DNA from: an uncultured Chitinophagaceae bacterium
GTDB lineage: Bacteria > Bacteroidota > Bacteroidia > Chitinophagales > Chitinophagaceae
Assembly: GCA_903881425.1 (NCBI GenBank)
Contig: CAIRTF010000112.1
Coordinates: forward strand, 1-46,476
Direction: 5' to 3'
DNA length: 46,476 nt
Shown one piece after another: positions 1 through 8,662 of this stretch (its first letter is position 1; each line of letters starts with the position of its first letter). Under the pieces are notes generated by a model that saw only the letters and a program-made list of their open reading frames with translations, did not search any database and was not told the origin of the DNA. The translations under genes were made by a program, and so were the position numbers.

Positions 1-512
1 AAATAATAAGCATGTTCCCAGACATCCACACCCAAAATCGGTGTACCTTTTATTTCGGCAACATCCATCAAAGGATTATCCTGATTGGGTGTTGAAGAGA
101 TTTCTAATTTACCATCTTTCACAATCAACCAAGCCCAACCACTTCCAAATCTGCCAACACCGGCTGCCGAAAATTTTGTTTTGAATTCATCAAAACTTCC
201 AAATGTTGCAGTAATTGCATCACCCAGAGCACCACTTGGCGTACCACCTGCATTAGGTGCTAAACTCTCCCAAAAAAAACTATGATTCCAATGACCGCCG
301 CCATTATTGCGAACAGCAGGAGAAATAGTGCCTGCGTGTTTTACCAATTCCTCTAGACTTTTTCCTTCGTTTGGTGTGCCTGCAATGGCTTTATTTAAAT
401 TATCAACATAAGCTTGATGATGTTTGCCATGATGTATTTGCATGGTCAATGTATCGATGTGTGGCTCTAATGCTTCATGCGCATAAGGAAGAGCAGGTAA
501 TGTAAATGACAT
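1..512 (-). CDS. Superoxide dismutase (Fe/Mn family), 3' end cut by window edge
   Basis: Converts superoxide to peroxide and oxygen. About 170 residues are visible from the ATG at 512; the C-terminus lies beyond position 1. The N-terminal helical hairpin carries metal ligand H27 in the HHGKHH segment, the second ligand histidine lies in [11 protein letters not shown], and the last two ligands lie in DVWEHAYY close to the cut, so all four metal ligands are present. The GGHxNH segment fits the Mn-preferring or cambialistic type, but metal choice is inference. There is no signal peptide, so it is cytoplasmic. An exact TAnnTTTG element lies 38 nt upstream. Confidence 0.95.
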   Translation of the reverse strand, partial: MSFTLPALPYAHEALEPHIDTLTMQIHHGKHHQAYVDNLNKAIAGTPNEGKSLEELVKHAGTISPAVRNNGGGHWNHSFFWESLAPNAGGTPSGALGDAITATFGSFDEFKTKFSAAGVGRFGSGWAWLIVKDGKLEISSTPNQDNPLMDVAEIKGTPILGVDVWEHAYY

Positions 513-549
513 ACTATTGTTTGTTATTTTATGAATTAATGATGACTTG

Positions 550-557
550 CAAATTTA
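550..557 (-). promoter_or_regulatory. -7 promoter element (TAAATTTG) of the superoxide dismutase gene
   Basis: An exact match to the Bacteroidota -7 consensus TAnnTTTG on the minus strand, 38 nt ahead of the ATG at 512. This would give a leader of roughly 30 nt. I do not see a convincing -33 TTTG at the usual spacing. Confidence 0.5.
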
Positions 558-652
558 GCCAATCAAAAATTAAAGAGTATATTTTTTATGTTAAGCGTTT
601 TTAGTTTAAATTCATTCTTCAATATTATTCCTAATTTCGAAACGATTGAGCC

Positions 653-2017
653 ATGGATAAAAAAAAATCTTCTCAAACCCGTCGTTCTTTTCTAAATAAA
701 TTTTCAAAAACAATGGCCGCTGCTGCTTTGTTACCGACAATTGGTAATGCTTCATCAGAAGAAAATATGATTGAAATAAAAAGAAAGAAAGACATAAGTC
801 CAAACGATCATTTACAAATTGCATTAATTGGTGCCGGAGGTATGGGAACTGCCGATGCAAATACCGCAATTACATTGCCGGGCATTAAATTAATTGCTGC
901 TTGTGATTTATATGATGGAAGATTGGCCGATGCAAAAAAGAAATATGGCAGCGATATTTTTACAACAAAAGATTATCGTGAAATCATTAATCGAAGTGAT
1001 ATTGATGCGGTGATTGTTGCCACACCCGATCATTGGCATAAAGATATTTCTGTTGCTGCAATGAATGCCGGCAAACATGTGTATTGCGAAAAACCAATGG
1101 TACATGATGTTTCAGAAGGCGCCGCAGTTGTTGAAGCGCAAAAGAGAAACAAAGTTGTTTTTCAAGTGGGCAGTCAGGGAATGAGTTCTTTGGGAAATGA
1201 GAAAGCAAAAGAATTATTAGCTGCAGGTGCTATCGGCAAATTAAATTATGCCGAAGGATTTTGGGCACGCAATTCTCCATTTGGTGCATGGCAATATGAT
1301 ATTCCTGCAGATGCTTCTGATAAAACAGTTGATTGGAAAACATTCCAACATAATTTATCTGACATGCCTTTTGATGCAAAACGTTTTTTCAGATGGCGTT
1401 GTTTTAGAGATTACGGAACCGGTGTTTCAGGCGATTTGTTTGTGCATCTTTTTTCAAGTTTGCATTTTATCACAAATTCAGTCGGACCAAATAAAGTGAT
1501 GGCCACAGGCGGATTACGTTATTGGAAAGATGGAAGAGAAGTGCCGGATATTTTATTGGGCATGTTCGATTATCCTGAAACGCAAGTTCATCCTGCATTT
1601 AATTTATCCTTGCGTGTAAATTTTGTTGATGGTACTGCAGATAATACTTATTTAAGATTGGTGGGTAATGAAGGATCAATGAATGTGGAGTGGGATAAAG
1701 TAACACTCACCAAAAACAAATCGTATGCTGCTGTGGATGATCCTTTACTAAAAACAAAATTGAATCAAGCGTCTAATTACGAGAGAAAAAAAATGTTACC
1801 GCCGGATACAACAATCTTTAAAGCAGAAGAGGGTTACAGAGGAGCGCATTACGATCACTTTAATCATTTCTTTACTTGCATCAGAACAGGTGCTACATCT
1901 AATGAAGATGCCTTATTTGGTTATCGTGCAGCAGCCCCTGCATTACTTTGTAACGATAGTTATTTTAAAGAAAGAGCTATTAAATGGGATCCGGTTAATT
2001 TAAAACTCATTTCATAA
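653..2017 (+). CDS. Tat-exported Gfo/Idh/MocA family oxidoreductase
   Basis: NAD(P)-dependent sugar oxidoreductase of 454 residues, predicted periplasmic. A twin-arginine signal (TRRSFLNKF, R10-R11, then an Ala/Leu-rich h-region to about residue 34) precedes the Rossmann domain with GAGGMG at 60-65. The EKP motif with the family lysine is at 146-148. The C-terminal domain follows, and its conserved GDxxxH segment reads GDLFVH at 260-265, followed by LFSS instead of the usual aspartate two residues later. The gene is followed 10 nt later by a DUF1080 gene, forming a two-gene unit. In related systems such enzymes interconvert sugars and 3-keto sugars; the exact substrate is not readable here. 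Cofactor co-export through Tat, as in glucose-fructose oxidoreductase, is plausible. Confidence 0.9.
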   Translation: MDKKKSSQTRRSFLNKFSKTMAAAALLPTIGNASSEENMIEIKRKKDISPNDHLQIALIGAGGMGTADANTAITLPGIKLIAACDLYDGRLADAKKKYGSDIFTTKDYREIINRSDIDAVIVATPDHWHKDISVAAMNAGKHVYCEKPMVHDVSEGAAVVEAQKRNKVVFQVGSQGMSSLGNEKAKELLAAGAIGKLNYAEGFWARNSPFGAWQYDIPADASDKTVDWKTFQHNLSDMPFDAKRFFRWRCFRDYGTGVSGDLFVHLFSSLHFITNSVGPNKVMATGGLRYWKDGREVPDILLGMFDYPETQVHPAFNLSLRVNFVDGTADNTYLRLVGNEGSMNVEWDKVTLTKNKSYAAVDDPLLKTKLNQASNYERKKMLPPDTTIFKAEEGYRGAHYDHFNHFFTCIRTGATSNEDALFGYRAAAPALLCNDSYFKERAIKWDPVNLKLIS

Positions 2018-2027
2018 AAAGTAAATT

Positions 2028-2741
2028 ATGAAAAATAAATTTTTACTGATTGGTGCTTCATTGTGTTTTGCTTTTTTTTCTTTTCAACCAAAACAAAAAG
2101 AAAATACACTGAGTGCTGCTGAAAAAAAACAAGGATGGATTTTATTGTTTGATGGAAAAACAATGGATGGATGGCGCATTTATAAAAATAAAACAGCTAC
2201 CAGTTGGGAAGTTGCCAATGGTGAGTTACATGCAAAGGGAAGTGTAACCGATAAAACAGATAAGCGCTCTGATATTATCACAACAGATCAATACGATAAT
2301 TTTGAATTGAGTATTGATTGGAAAATTTCTAAAGAAGGTAACAGCGGTATTTTGTATCATGTTACCGAAGAGTTTGACGCCTCTTATAAATCAGGCCCCG
2401 AATATCAATTAATAGATGATGATGGTTTTCCGGAGCATTTGGAAGATTGGCAAAAAACTGCTGCTGATTATGCAATGCATACCACTTCATCAAGACCAAC
2501 TAAACCCCTGGGAGAATACAATCATACTGTTATTAAAGTGAATGGAAGTCATGTTGAACATTGGTTAAACGGAGTTAAAGTGGTTGAGTTCGAAGCATGG
2601 ACTCCTGAATGGTATGCCTTAAAAGCAAAAGGCAAATGGAAAGATGCACCGGGTTATGGCATGGCAAAAAAAGGATACATTGCATTGCAGGATCATGGAA
2701 GCGAAGTGTGGTTTAAAAATATTAAACTCAGAAAATTATAA
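2028..2741 (+). CDS. Secreted DUF1080 protein (3-keto-glycoside hydrolase family)
   Basis: 237 residues with a Sec-type signal peptide (about 1-20, hydrophobic LLIGASLCFAFFSF) and one DUF1080 (PF06439) beta-sandwich domain over most of the rest. The family N-terminal signature is GWILLFDGKTMDGW and the C-terminal one is YIALQDHGSEVWFKNI. DUF1080 proteins have been linked to hydrolysis or elimination of 3-keto-glycosides. Here the gene is the second of a unit with a Gfo/Idh/MocA oxidoreductase and has a paralogue at 3840-4538 with the same start and end signatures. A strong terminator follows. Substrate is inferred from the family and neighbours only. Confidence 0.87.
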   Translation: MKNKFLLIGASLCFAFFSFQPKQKENTLSAAEKKQGWILLFDGKTMDGWRIYKNKTATSWEVANGELHAKGSVTDKTDKRSDIITTDQYDNFELSIDWKISKEGNSGILYHVTEEFDASYKSGPEYQLIDDDGFPEHLEDWQKTAADYAMHTTSSRPTKPLGEYNHTVIKVNGSHVEHWLNGVKVVEFEAWTPEWYALKAKGKWKDAPGYGMAKKGYIALQDHGSEVWFKNIKLRKL

Positions 2742-2744
2742 AAT

Positions 2745-2775
2745 AAAAAATCCTGTTGATGAAGCGGGATTTTTT
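2745..2775 (+). terminator. Rho-independent terminator between convergent units
   Basis: A 10-bp stem, AAAAATCCTG (2746-2755) pairing with CGGGATTTTT (2765-2774) with one G-T pair, a 9-nt loop and a T-run. It lies just after the DUF1080 stop. A-rich flanks on the other side let it serve tadA on the minus strand as well. Confidence 0.85.
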
Positions 2776-2779
2776 ATTA

Positions 2780-3223
2780 TTATCTTTTATTTTTAAAGAA
2801 CGATTTAATTAAGGCGGCGCATTCATTTTCTAAAATACCTTTTACCAATTCTGTTTTTGGATGAAACGGTGAAAGGTCTTTTACAAAATGTTTGAACCCA
2901 TTTTTTTCATCAGTGGCGCCATACACAATTCTGCCGATCTTTCCCCAATACATCGCACCGCAACACATTAAACAAGGCTCCAAGGTTACATATAAAGTTG
3001 CATCGGGTAAATATTTAGAACCCAAGAAACTGAATGCAGAAGTGAGTGCGAGTATTTCTGCATGTGCAGTTGCATCATTCAATAATTCTACTTGATTATG
3101 TGCTCTTGCAATAATTTTATTATTGATGACTACTATCGCACCAACAGGTACTTCATCATTTGCAAATGCTTCTTCCGCTTCTTTCAAAGCCTGACGCATA
3201 AAATACTCATCATTTAATAACAT
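2780..3223 (-). CDS. tadA: tRNA-specific adenosine deaminase
   Basis: 147 residues, the normal TadA length. Deaminates the wobble adenosine of tRNA-Arg(ACG) to inosine. Zinc-site motifs are complete: TAHAE with H54 and catalytic E56, and PCLMC with C84 and C87. The region EVPVGAIVV and ARAHN upstream is characteristic of TadA. The gene stands alone between the two sugar-oxidation units and is convergent with unit A, so it is likely independent of them. A guanine deaminase is the main alternative, but the motif context and length favour TadA. Confidence 0.9.
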   Translation of the reverse strand: MLLNDEYFMRQALKEAEEAFANDEVPVGAIVVINNKIIARAHNQVELLNDATAHAEILALTSAFSFLGSKYLPDATLYVTLEPCLMCCGAMYWGKIGRIVYGATDEKNGFKHFVKDLSPFHPKTELVKGILENECAALIKSFFKNKR

Positions 3224-3271
3224 ATTAGTGCTAAGTTATTTTGAATTGTTTATTTTCATGAGAATTATTTT

Positions 3272-3832
3272 ATGAGAAAATCATTTATTATTTTATTCAT
3301 TGCTTTATTCTCTCTAACCAATATAAAAGCACAAAGTAAATTACCCGATACAAAAACAATTGTTGCAGCGGCTTGTAAAGAAGCTGGAAAACAAAATAAA
3401 AAAGCATTTATTATTTTTCATGCATCGTGGTGTGGTTGGTGTCATAAAATGGATAGTAGCATGAATGATGCTTCTTGCAAAAATTTCTTTGATAAAAATT
3501 ATGTGATAAAACATGTTACTATTTATGAACAAAAAGATAAATCAAATTTGAATAATCCGGGCGGAGAAGAATTTTTAAAACAATATCATGCAGATAAACA
3601 AGGAATACCTGCATGGTTTATTTTTGATAAAGATGGAAAATTATTAGCAGATGCACAAATAAGACCTGATGGTGCAAGCTTAGACAGCGAAGGAAAAAGT
3701 GTTGGCTGTCCTGCTGAAAAAGAAGAAGTATCGCATTTTGTTAAAGTGTTGAAACAAACCGCCTCTTTATCTGACGCACAAGCAGATGAAATAATAGCCA
3801 GGTTTTCAAAGAATGCAATTACACAGCATTAA
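3272..3832 (+). CDS. Secreted thioredoxin-like protein
   Basis: 186 residues with a signal peptide (cleavage near KAQ, about residue 21) and a thioredoxin-fold domain with the redox pair CGWC at C54-C57 in HASWCGWCHKM. The cis-proline segment is GIPAWF. It resembles periplasmic thioredoxin_7/DsbD-C-like reductases. It stands alone, ending 7 nt before the convergent stop of the second DUF1080 gene. A role in keeping periplasmic cysteines or the nearby cytochrome c reduced is possible but not shown. Divergent from tadA with a 48-nt gap. Confidence 0.85.
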   Translation: MRKSFIILFIALFSLTNIKAQSKLPDTKTIVAAACKEAGKQNKKAFIIFHASWCGWCHKMDSSMNDASCKNFFDKNYVIKHVTIYEQKDKSNLNNPGGEEFLKQYHADKQGIPAWFIFDKDGKLLADAQIRPDGASLDSEGKSVGCPAEKEEVSHFVKVLKQTASLSDAQADEIIARFSKNAITQH

Positions 3833-3839
3833 ATAGCCT

Positions 3840-4538
3840 CTACAATTTCTTGATTATAATATTTCTAAACCAAACATCATTGCCATGATCTTGCAAGGCA
3901 ATTTTTCCTTTGGTAAATGTTCCGAAGTTGGGCATTGATTTAAATTTGCTTCCGGCAATTAATTGTTTCCAATTATCATCCCATAAAGTAGTTGAAACTA
4001 CTGTTGTACCGTTAAGTTTTAATTCTAATTTTCCTTTGTTACAAATAATCTCCACTTCATTCCATTCGCCAACAGCTTTAACAGTTTCGGTACTGCAAGG
4101 AATCAAATCATACAAATCACCTGCACGATGTTTGTGAATTTTTCCATCCGGATGTCCATCATTATCCAATACCTGCATTTCCATTCCTGTTCTCCAGCTT
4201 TCATCATAAGTTGGAACCTCTTCATGTACGTTAAAAATAATTCCGCTGTTACCATTCTTAGAAATTTTCCATTCTAATTTCAAATCATAATTTTCAAATT
4301 CGTCGTTTGTTACTAAATCACCACCGCCATCTGTTTGATAAGATTTTTTAGCTGCTGCATTTAAATGTATTGCTCCGTCTTCCACTTGCCAAGCCTTTCC
4401 GGGAGCGGGTTTTCCGTAACTGTGCCAGCCATGTAATGTTTTTCCATTAAATAATGTTATCCATCCTTTTTCTTTTTTTTGTGCAAAAGAAAAAGTAATA
4501 ATCAGTGAAAGGGCAGCAGCAATCGTTATTTTATTCAT
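3840..4538 (-). CDS. Secreted DUF1080 protein, second copy
   Basis: 232 residues with a Sec signal peptide ending near SFAQ (about residue 19), then a single DUF1080 domain. Its opening GWITLFNGKTLHGW and closing IALQDHGNDVWFRNI match the paralogue at 2028-2741, while the middle differs (here GTEMQVLD-like GMEMQVLDNDGHPDG against GPEYQLIDDDGFPEH), which suggests a different aglycone or linkage. It is the last gene of a minus-strand unit after a cytochrome c (7-nt gap), so it is probably co-expressed with a Gfo oxidoreductase and a sugar isomerase. Function from the family: cleavage of 3-keto-glycosides in the periplasm. Confidence 0.87.
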   Translation of the reverse strand: MNKITIAAALSLIITFSFAQKKEKGWITLFNGKTLHGWHSYGKPAPGKAWQVEDGAIHLNAAAKKSYQTDGGGDLVTNDEFENYDLKLEWKISKNGNSGIIFNVHEEVPTYDESWRTGMEMQVLDNDGHPDGKIHKHRAGDLYDLIPCSTETVKAVGEWNEVEIICNKGKLELKLNGTTVVSTTLWDDNWKQLIAGSKFKSMPNFGTFTKGKIALQDHGNDVWFRNIIIKKL

Positions 4539-4545
4539 GATGAAT

Positions 4546-4920
4546 TTATTTTTTAAGTAGCAAAATGTATTTTATCATTTGTTCTGCATCTGCCTGTGCT
4601 AATGCGGGATGTGGTGTCATTGGAATAGCACCCCAAACACCTTGTCCGCCTTTAATTACTTTTTGTGCCAATGTTGTAATATCTTTTTCAGAATATTTGT
4701 TGGCAACATCTCTGTAAGCCGGACCGGTTAATTTGGTATCTACTTTATGACAAGTTAAACAATCATTCTTTGCAATCAATGCCAACCCTTTTTGATAATC
4801 AGGATTTGAGCTTAAGTTGTTTGTTGTTTCTGTTGCTGTTTCTTTTGTTCCTTCTGTTTTATTATCGCCGCATGCAACGATGGCAGATAGTAATAATGAT
4901 ACGATCAAATACTTTTTCAT
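4546..4920 (-). CDS. Lipoprotein c-type cytochrome
   Basis: 124 residues. A lipoprotein signal ends at the lipobox cysteine C17 (SAIVAC), followed by a Thr/Glu-rich linker of about 25 residues and one cytochrome c domain. The heme attachment site CLTCH is at 54-58 and the likely axial methionine is M101 in IPMTPHP. This is the size of a class I monoheme cytochrome. It is embedded between the sugar isomerase (27-nt gap) and the DUF1080 gene, so it probably serves this pathway; the natural donor would be the GMC flavoprotein complex in the divergent operon. That partnership is inference from gene order. Confidence 0.9.
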   Translation of the reverse strand: MKKYLIVSLLLSAIVACGDNKTEGTKETATETTNNLSSNPDYQKGLALIAKNDCLTCHKVDTKLTGPAYRDVANKYSEKDITTLAQKVIKGGQGVWGAIPMTPHPALAQADAEQMIKYILLLKK

Positions 4921-4947
4921 TGGTATACTTTGTTTTGTAAAATAAAA

Positions 4948-6006
4948 TTAAGGTTGTATTCCTAATATTTGCCGATTAAATTTTTCATCAGCATTTGTTG
5001 CTGCAAAGTCATCAAAAGCTTTTTCTGTTACTTTAATAATATGATCATGAATAAGTACAGCACCTTCTTTTGCACCATCTTCCGAATTTTTTATACAGCA
5101 TTCCCATTCTAATACTGCCCATCCCTTATAATTGTATGCTGCTAATTTGGAGAAGATAGATTTAAAATCTACTTGTCCATCACCTAATGACCTGAATCTT
5201 CCTGCTCTGTCAATCCAATTCTGATAACCACCGTATACACCTTGTTTACCTGTTGGATTAAACTCCGCATCTTTCACATGAAATGCTTTAATGCGTTGAT
5301 GATAGTGATCGATATACGTTTTATAATCTAAGCATTGCAAAACAAAATGTGATGGATCGTATAACAAACAAGCTCTTGAGTGTTGATTTACTTTCTCTAA
5401 AAACATTTCATAAGTAATACCGTCGTGCAAATCTTCTCCCGGATGAATTTCATAACAAACATCTACACCACATTCATCAAAATAATTTAAGATGGGCAAC
5501 CATCTTTTGGCTAATTCGGTAAAGCCTGTTTCAACCAATCCTGTTGGTCGTTGTGGCCAAGGATAAGCAGTATGCCACATCAATGCACCACTGAAAGTGG
5601 CGTGGGCATTGAGTCCTAAATGTTGTGATGCTTTGGCTGCATATTTTAATTGATTGACAGCCCATTCGGTTCTTGCTTTATTATTTCCCCGAACAGCTTC
5701 CGGTGCAAAGCTATCGAATAAAGCATCATAAGCAGGATTCACTGCAACCAATTGTCCTTGTAAATGAGTGGATAGTTCTGTTATTTCTAAACCTGCTTCA
5801 TGTACAATTCCTTTTATTTCATCTGCATAAGTTTTGCTTTCAGCAGCTTTTTGTAAATCAATTAATCTTCTATCCCAAGATGGAATCTGTACACCTTTAT
5901 AACCTAATGATGCAGCCCATTTGGTAATATCTTTCAAATTATTATAAGGAGATATATCTCCCATAAACTGTGCTAAAAAAATAGCAGGACCTTTTATTGT
6001 TGTCAT
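4948..6006 (-). CDS. Sugar phosphate isomerase/epimerase family protein (cytosolic)
   Basis: 352 residues, an AP-endonuclease-2/xylose-isomerase-like TIM barrel with no signal peptide. Metal-site segments are visible in order: YEIHPGEDLHDG, LLYDPSHF, FHVKDAEF and VLEWEC near the C-terminus, supplying the Glu/Asp/His/Glu ligands of the family. It lies 36 nt downstream of a Gfo/Idh/MocA gene, a frequent Bacteroidota pairing for keto-sugar or inositol metabolism. The substrate is not readable; epimerisation or isomerisation of the product of the upstream oxidoreductase is the best guess. Confidence 0.88.
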   Translation of the reverse strand: MTTIKGPAIFLAQFMGDISPYNNLKDITKWAASLGYKGVQIPSWDRRLIDLQKAAESKTYADEIKGIVHEAGLEITELSTHLQGQLVAVNPAYDALFDSFAPEAVRGNNKARTEWAVNQLKYAAKASQHLGLNAHATFSGALMWHTAYPWPQRPTGLVETGFTELAKRWLPILNYFDECGVDVCYEIHPGEDLHDGITYEMFLEKVNQHSRACLLYDPSHFVLQCLDYKTYIDHYHQRIKAFHVKDAEFNPTGKQGVYGGYQNWIDRAGRFRSLGDGQVDFKSIFSKLAAYNYKGWAVLEWECCIKNSEDGAKEGAVLIHDHIIKVTEKAFDDFAATNADEKFNRQILGIQP

Positions 6007-6042
6007 TAATATATTAGAATTGAATATTGATGATTAAATATT

Positions 6043-7209
6043 TTATACTATAAATTCAGTCCATTTTTTATCACTCTTTGACGAAGCCACTACATTGTCA
6101 ATGAATGCCATACCTCTAATGCCATCTGCTACAGAAGGGAAGTCTAAATTTTCTTTTGTTGGACTTCGGCCTTCAATTTTTGCGGATAATGTTTGAGCGA
6201 AGTTTTTATAAATATTTCCAAATGCCTCGAGATAACCTTCGGGGTGTCCACCTGGTGTTCTGCAATTGCTTGTTGCATAACTTGATAAACGATCTGTATA
6301 ATTACTTCCGGCTCTTAATATTTGTGTGGGTGCCTCTAACCATTTTACTAATAATGTATTTGGTTCATGCTGTGCCCATTCAATGCCCCCTTTTTCTCCA
6401 TATACGCGAATCTTTAATGCATTCTCTTCACCTGCTGCAACCTGCGATGCCATCAATACGCCTGCTGCACCATTATTGAATTTCAATAATACATTGCCAT
6501 CATCATCCAATGCTCTGCCCTCTACCAAAATATTTAAATCGGCACACAAATGTGTGATTTGTAATCCGGTTATATATTCTGCTAAGTGTGCTGCATGTGT
6601 TCCAATATCTCCCATTGAACCAGCTTTACCACTTTTCTTAGGATCTGTTCTCCATGCGGCTTGTGCATTACCTTCGCGTTCACTTAATTTGCTTAACCAT
6701 CCTTGCGGATATTCCACCCAAACTTTTTTAATTTTGCCCAATACACCATCTTGTAACATTGCCTTTGCTTGTTTTACCATCGGATAACCGGAATATGTGT
6801 GCGTTAAACAAAGCATCAATCCTGTTTCTTCAACTTTTTGTTTTAATTGTTTGGCTTCGTCTAATGAAAAGGCAATAGGTTTTTCTATCACTACATTAAA
6901 TCCATTATTCAATGCCATCATGGCCGGTGCAAAATGAGCAAAGTTGGGGGTAACGATAGTAACAAAATCAATTCTTTTATCGACAGGCAATTGACTTTCT
7001 TTTTTAATCATCTCTTCATAATTGAGATAGATTCTATTCTCATCTAAAAATAAAGATCGACCAGAATCAACAGCGATATCAGGATTAATACTTAATGCGC
7101 CACATTTCAATTCAATCAATCCATCCATATTTGCAGCGATGCGATGAATGGCACCAATGAAAGCACCTTTGCCTCCTCCAATCATTCCCATTCGTAGTTT
7201 TCTTTTCAT
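6043..7209 (-). CDS. Gfo/Idh/MocA family oxidoreductase (cytosolic)
   Basis: 388 residues. The Rossmann start is GMIGGGKGAFIG at about 8-19 with no Tat or Sec signal, so the enzyme is cytosolic, unlike the Tat-bearing copies at 653 and 14423. The EKP motif is at 109-111 (VVIEKPIAF) and the C-terminal domain carries GDIGTHAAH. It is the first gene of the unit that continues into the isomerase, cytochrome c and DUF1080 genes. It faces the MFS operon across a 195-nt divergent gap, so joint control is likely. Expected to reduce or oxidise a sugar or keto-sugar taken up by the transporter. Confidence 0.9.
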   Translation of the reverse strand: MKRKLRMGMIGGGKGAFIGAIHRIAANMDGLIELKCGALSINPDIAVDSGRSLFLDENRIYLNYEEMIKKESQLPVDKRIDFVTIVTPNFAHFAPAMMALNNGFNVVIEKPIAFSLDEAKQLKQKVEETGLMLCLTHTYSGYPMVKQAKAMLQDGVLGKIKKVWVEYPQGWLSKLSEREGNAQAAWRTDPKKSGKAGSMGDIGTHAAHLAEYITGLQITHLCADLNILVEGRALDDDGNVLLKFNNGAAGVLMASQVAAGEENALKIRVYGEKGGIEWAQHEPNTLLVKWLEAPTQILRAGSNYTDRLSSYATSNCRTPGGHPEGYLEAFGNIYKNFAQTLSAKIEGRSPTKENLDFPSVADGIRGMAFIDNVVASSKSDKKWTEFIV

Positions 7210-7404
7210 TTGACAAAATTCGTTTAGGTTTTAAAGGTCGTAATTATTGTAGATTGAAGGAATGAATTTTTTTCCTGCAAACCATTGAGATAAAAATAAA
7301 ACAGATATTCATCAAAAAATTCAAGGCATAAATTGTTTTTTGAAAATAAAAAATTACATTTAATTCTCTTTTCAATAAAAAGGTCAAACCCCAATTTAAC
7401 GATT

Positions 7405-8643
7405 ATGCCAACCAACATTCAACGCAATAAACTTTTTGTGGCCAGTTGTCTGGCTTTATTAGTTACATCACTTTCCTTCGGAATCAGAGCAGGAGTATTA
7501 AATCAGCAGGGAATCGATTTTCATTTAAATGCTTCTAAGTTGGGAACTATTGCTGCCACTGCATTCTGGGGCTTTCCATTAGCTGTGATCATTGGTGGTA
7601 TAGTAGTAGATATCATTGGAATGAAAAAATTATTAGTGATGGCATTTGTATTTCATTTGGCGGGTATTCTATTAACTATTTTTGCCAGCGGTTATTGGAG
7701 TTTGTTTATTTCAACCTTGTTAATTGGAATTGCCAACGGCACCGTTGAAGCGGCCTGTAATCCTTTGGTAACTGCATTATTTCCCGATAATAAGACAACC
7801 AAGCTCAATCATTTTCATTTATGGTTTCCGGGCGGTATTGTTATTGGCACATTGATTGTCTTTTTGTTTAATAAATTAGGATTGAGTACACAAGTACAAG
7901 TTGGTGTAATGTTAATCCCTGCATTATTATACGGTTATTTATTTTCTCAATTAGAATTCCCTGCAACAGAAAGAGTATCCAGTGGTGTATCAACAAAAGA
8001 TATGTATGCATCTTTATTGAATCCTTTATTTTTCTTTATGATCATTTGTATGTTCGGAACAGCAATTACAGAATTGTTTACCGGGCAATGGATTGATGTA
8101 TTATTAAAAAATGTTAGCGATAATGCTATTTTATTATTAACCATTGAAACGGGCATTATGGTTGTTGGGCGTGGTTTTGCCGGCCCGGTGGTACATAAAT
8201 TTTCTCCGCAGGGTGTATTATTGATCTCAACGATATTAGCATCATTGGGATTATATTTATTGGGTCATACAATAGGTAATATGTTGTTTGTAGGTGCCAT
8301 TATTTTTGGAATGGGCGTTTGTTATTTTTGGCCAACCATGTTGGGTTTTGTTTCGGAGAACTTACCAAAAACAGGTGCTGTCGGCATTAATTTAATGGGT
8401 GGTGCCGGCATGTTTGCTGTTTCTGTGTATACCATTTTTATGGGTGGATTTTATGATAGATTAGTTGCTGCAAAAATTCCAGCAGGTACAACCGAAGCTA
8501 ATATGGCCAATGTAATGAATGAAGCAAAAAAAGCTGCTGGTCCGGAAGTGATTAATGCAACTTTAGTAATTCCCGTTGTTTTAATCTTGGCTTTTATTGG
8601 ATTGAACGTTTATATGCGCAGAAAAAAAATGGCAGTTGCATAA
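7405..8643 (+). CDS. MFS transporter, likely sugar importer
   Basis: 412 residues with about 12 hydrophobic segments. I chose the ATG at 7405 (MPTNIQRNKLF) over an in-frame start at 7333, because the extra 24 residues are Lys/Phe-rich, not membrane-like, and lie in the low-complexity intergenic region. A loop motif typical of MFS follows the second helix region (VVDIIGMKKLL). It heads a five-gene + strand unit with an isomerase, the GMC dehydrogenase and its small subunit, so transport of an oxidised sugar or its cleavage product into the cytosol is a reasonable inference. Confidence 0.88.
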   Translation: MPTNIQRNKLFVASCLALLVTSLSFGIRAGVLNQQGIDFHLNASKLGTIAATAFWGFPLAVIIGGIVVDIIGMKKLLVMAFVFHLAGILLTIFASGYWSLFISTLLIGIANGTVEAACNPLVTALFPDNKTTKLNHFHLWFPGGIVIGTLIVFLFNKLGLSTQVQVGVMLIPALLYGYLFSQLEFPATERVSSGVSTKDMYASLLNPLFFFMIICMFGTAITELFTGQWIDVLLKNVSDNAILLLTIETGIMVVGRGFAGPVVHKFSPQGVLLISTILASLGLYLLGHTIGNMLFVGAIIFGMGVCYFWPTMLGFVSENLPKTGAVGINLMGGAGMFAVSVYTIFMGGFYDRLVAAKIPAGTTEANMANVMNEAKKAAGPEVINATLVIPVVLILAFIGLNVYMRRKKMAVA

Positions 8644-8662
8644 ATTTTAATCAGTCATTATC

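Noticed and set aside
6326-6787. Long open frame (153 codons) antisense to the cytosolic Gfo gene
   Set aside because: Low-complexity Ala/Pro/Asn content, no domain, and it lies entirely opposite a well-supported gene.
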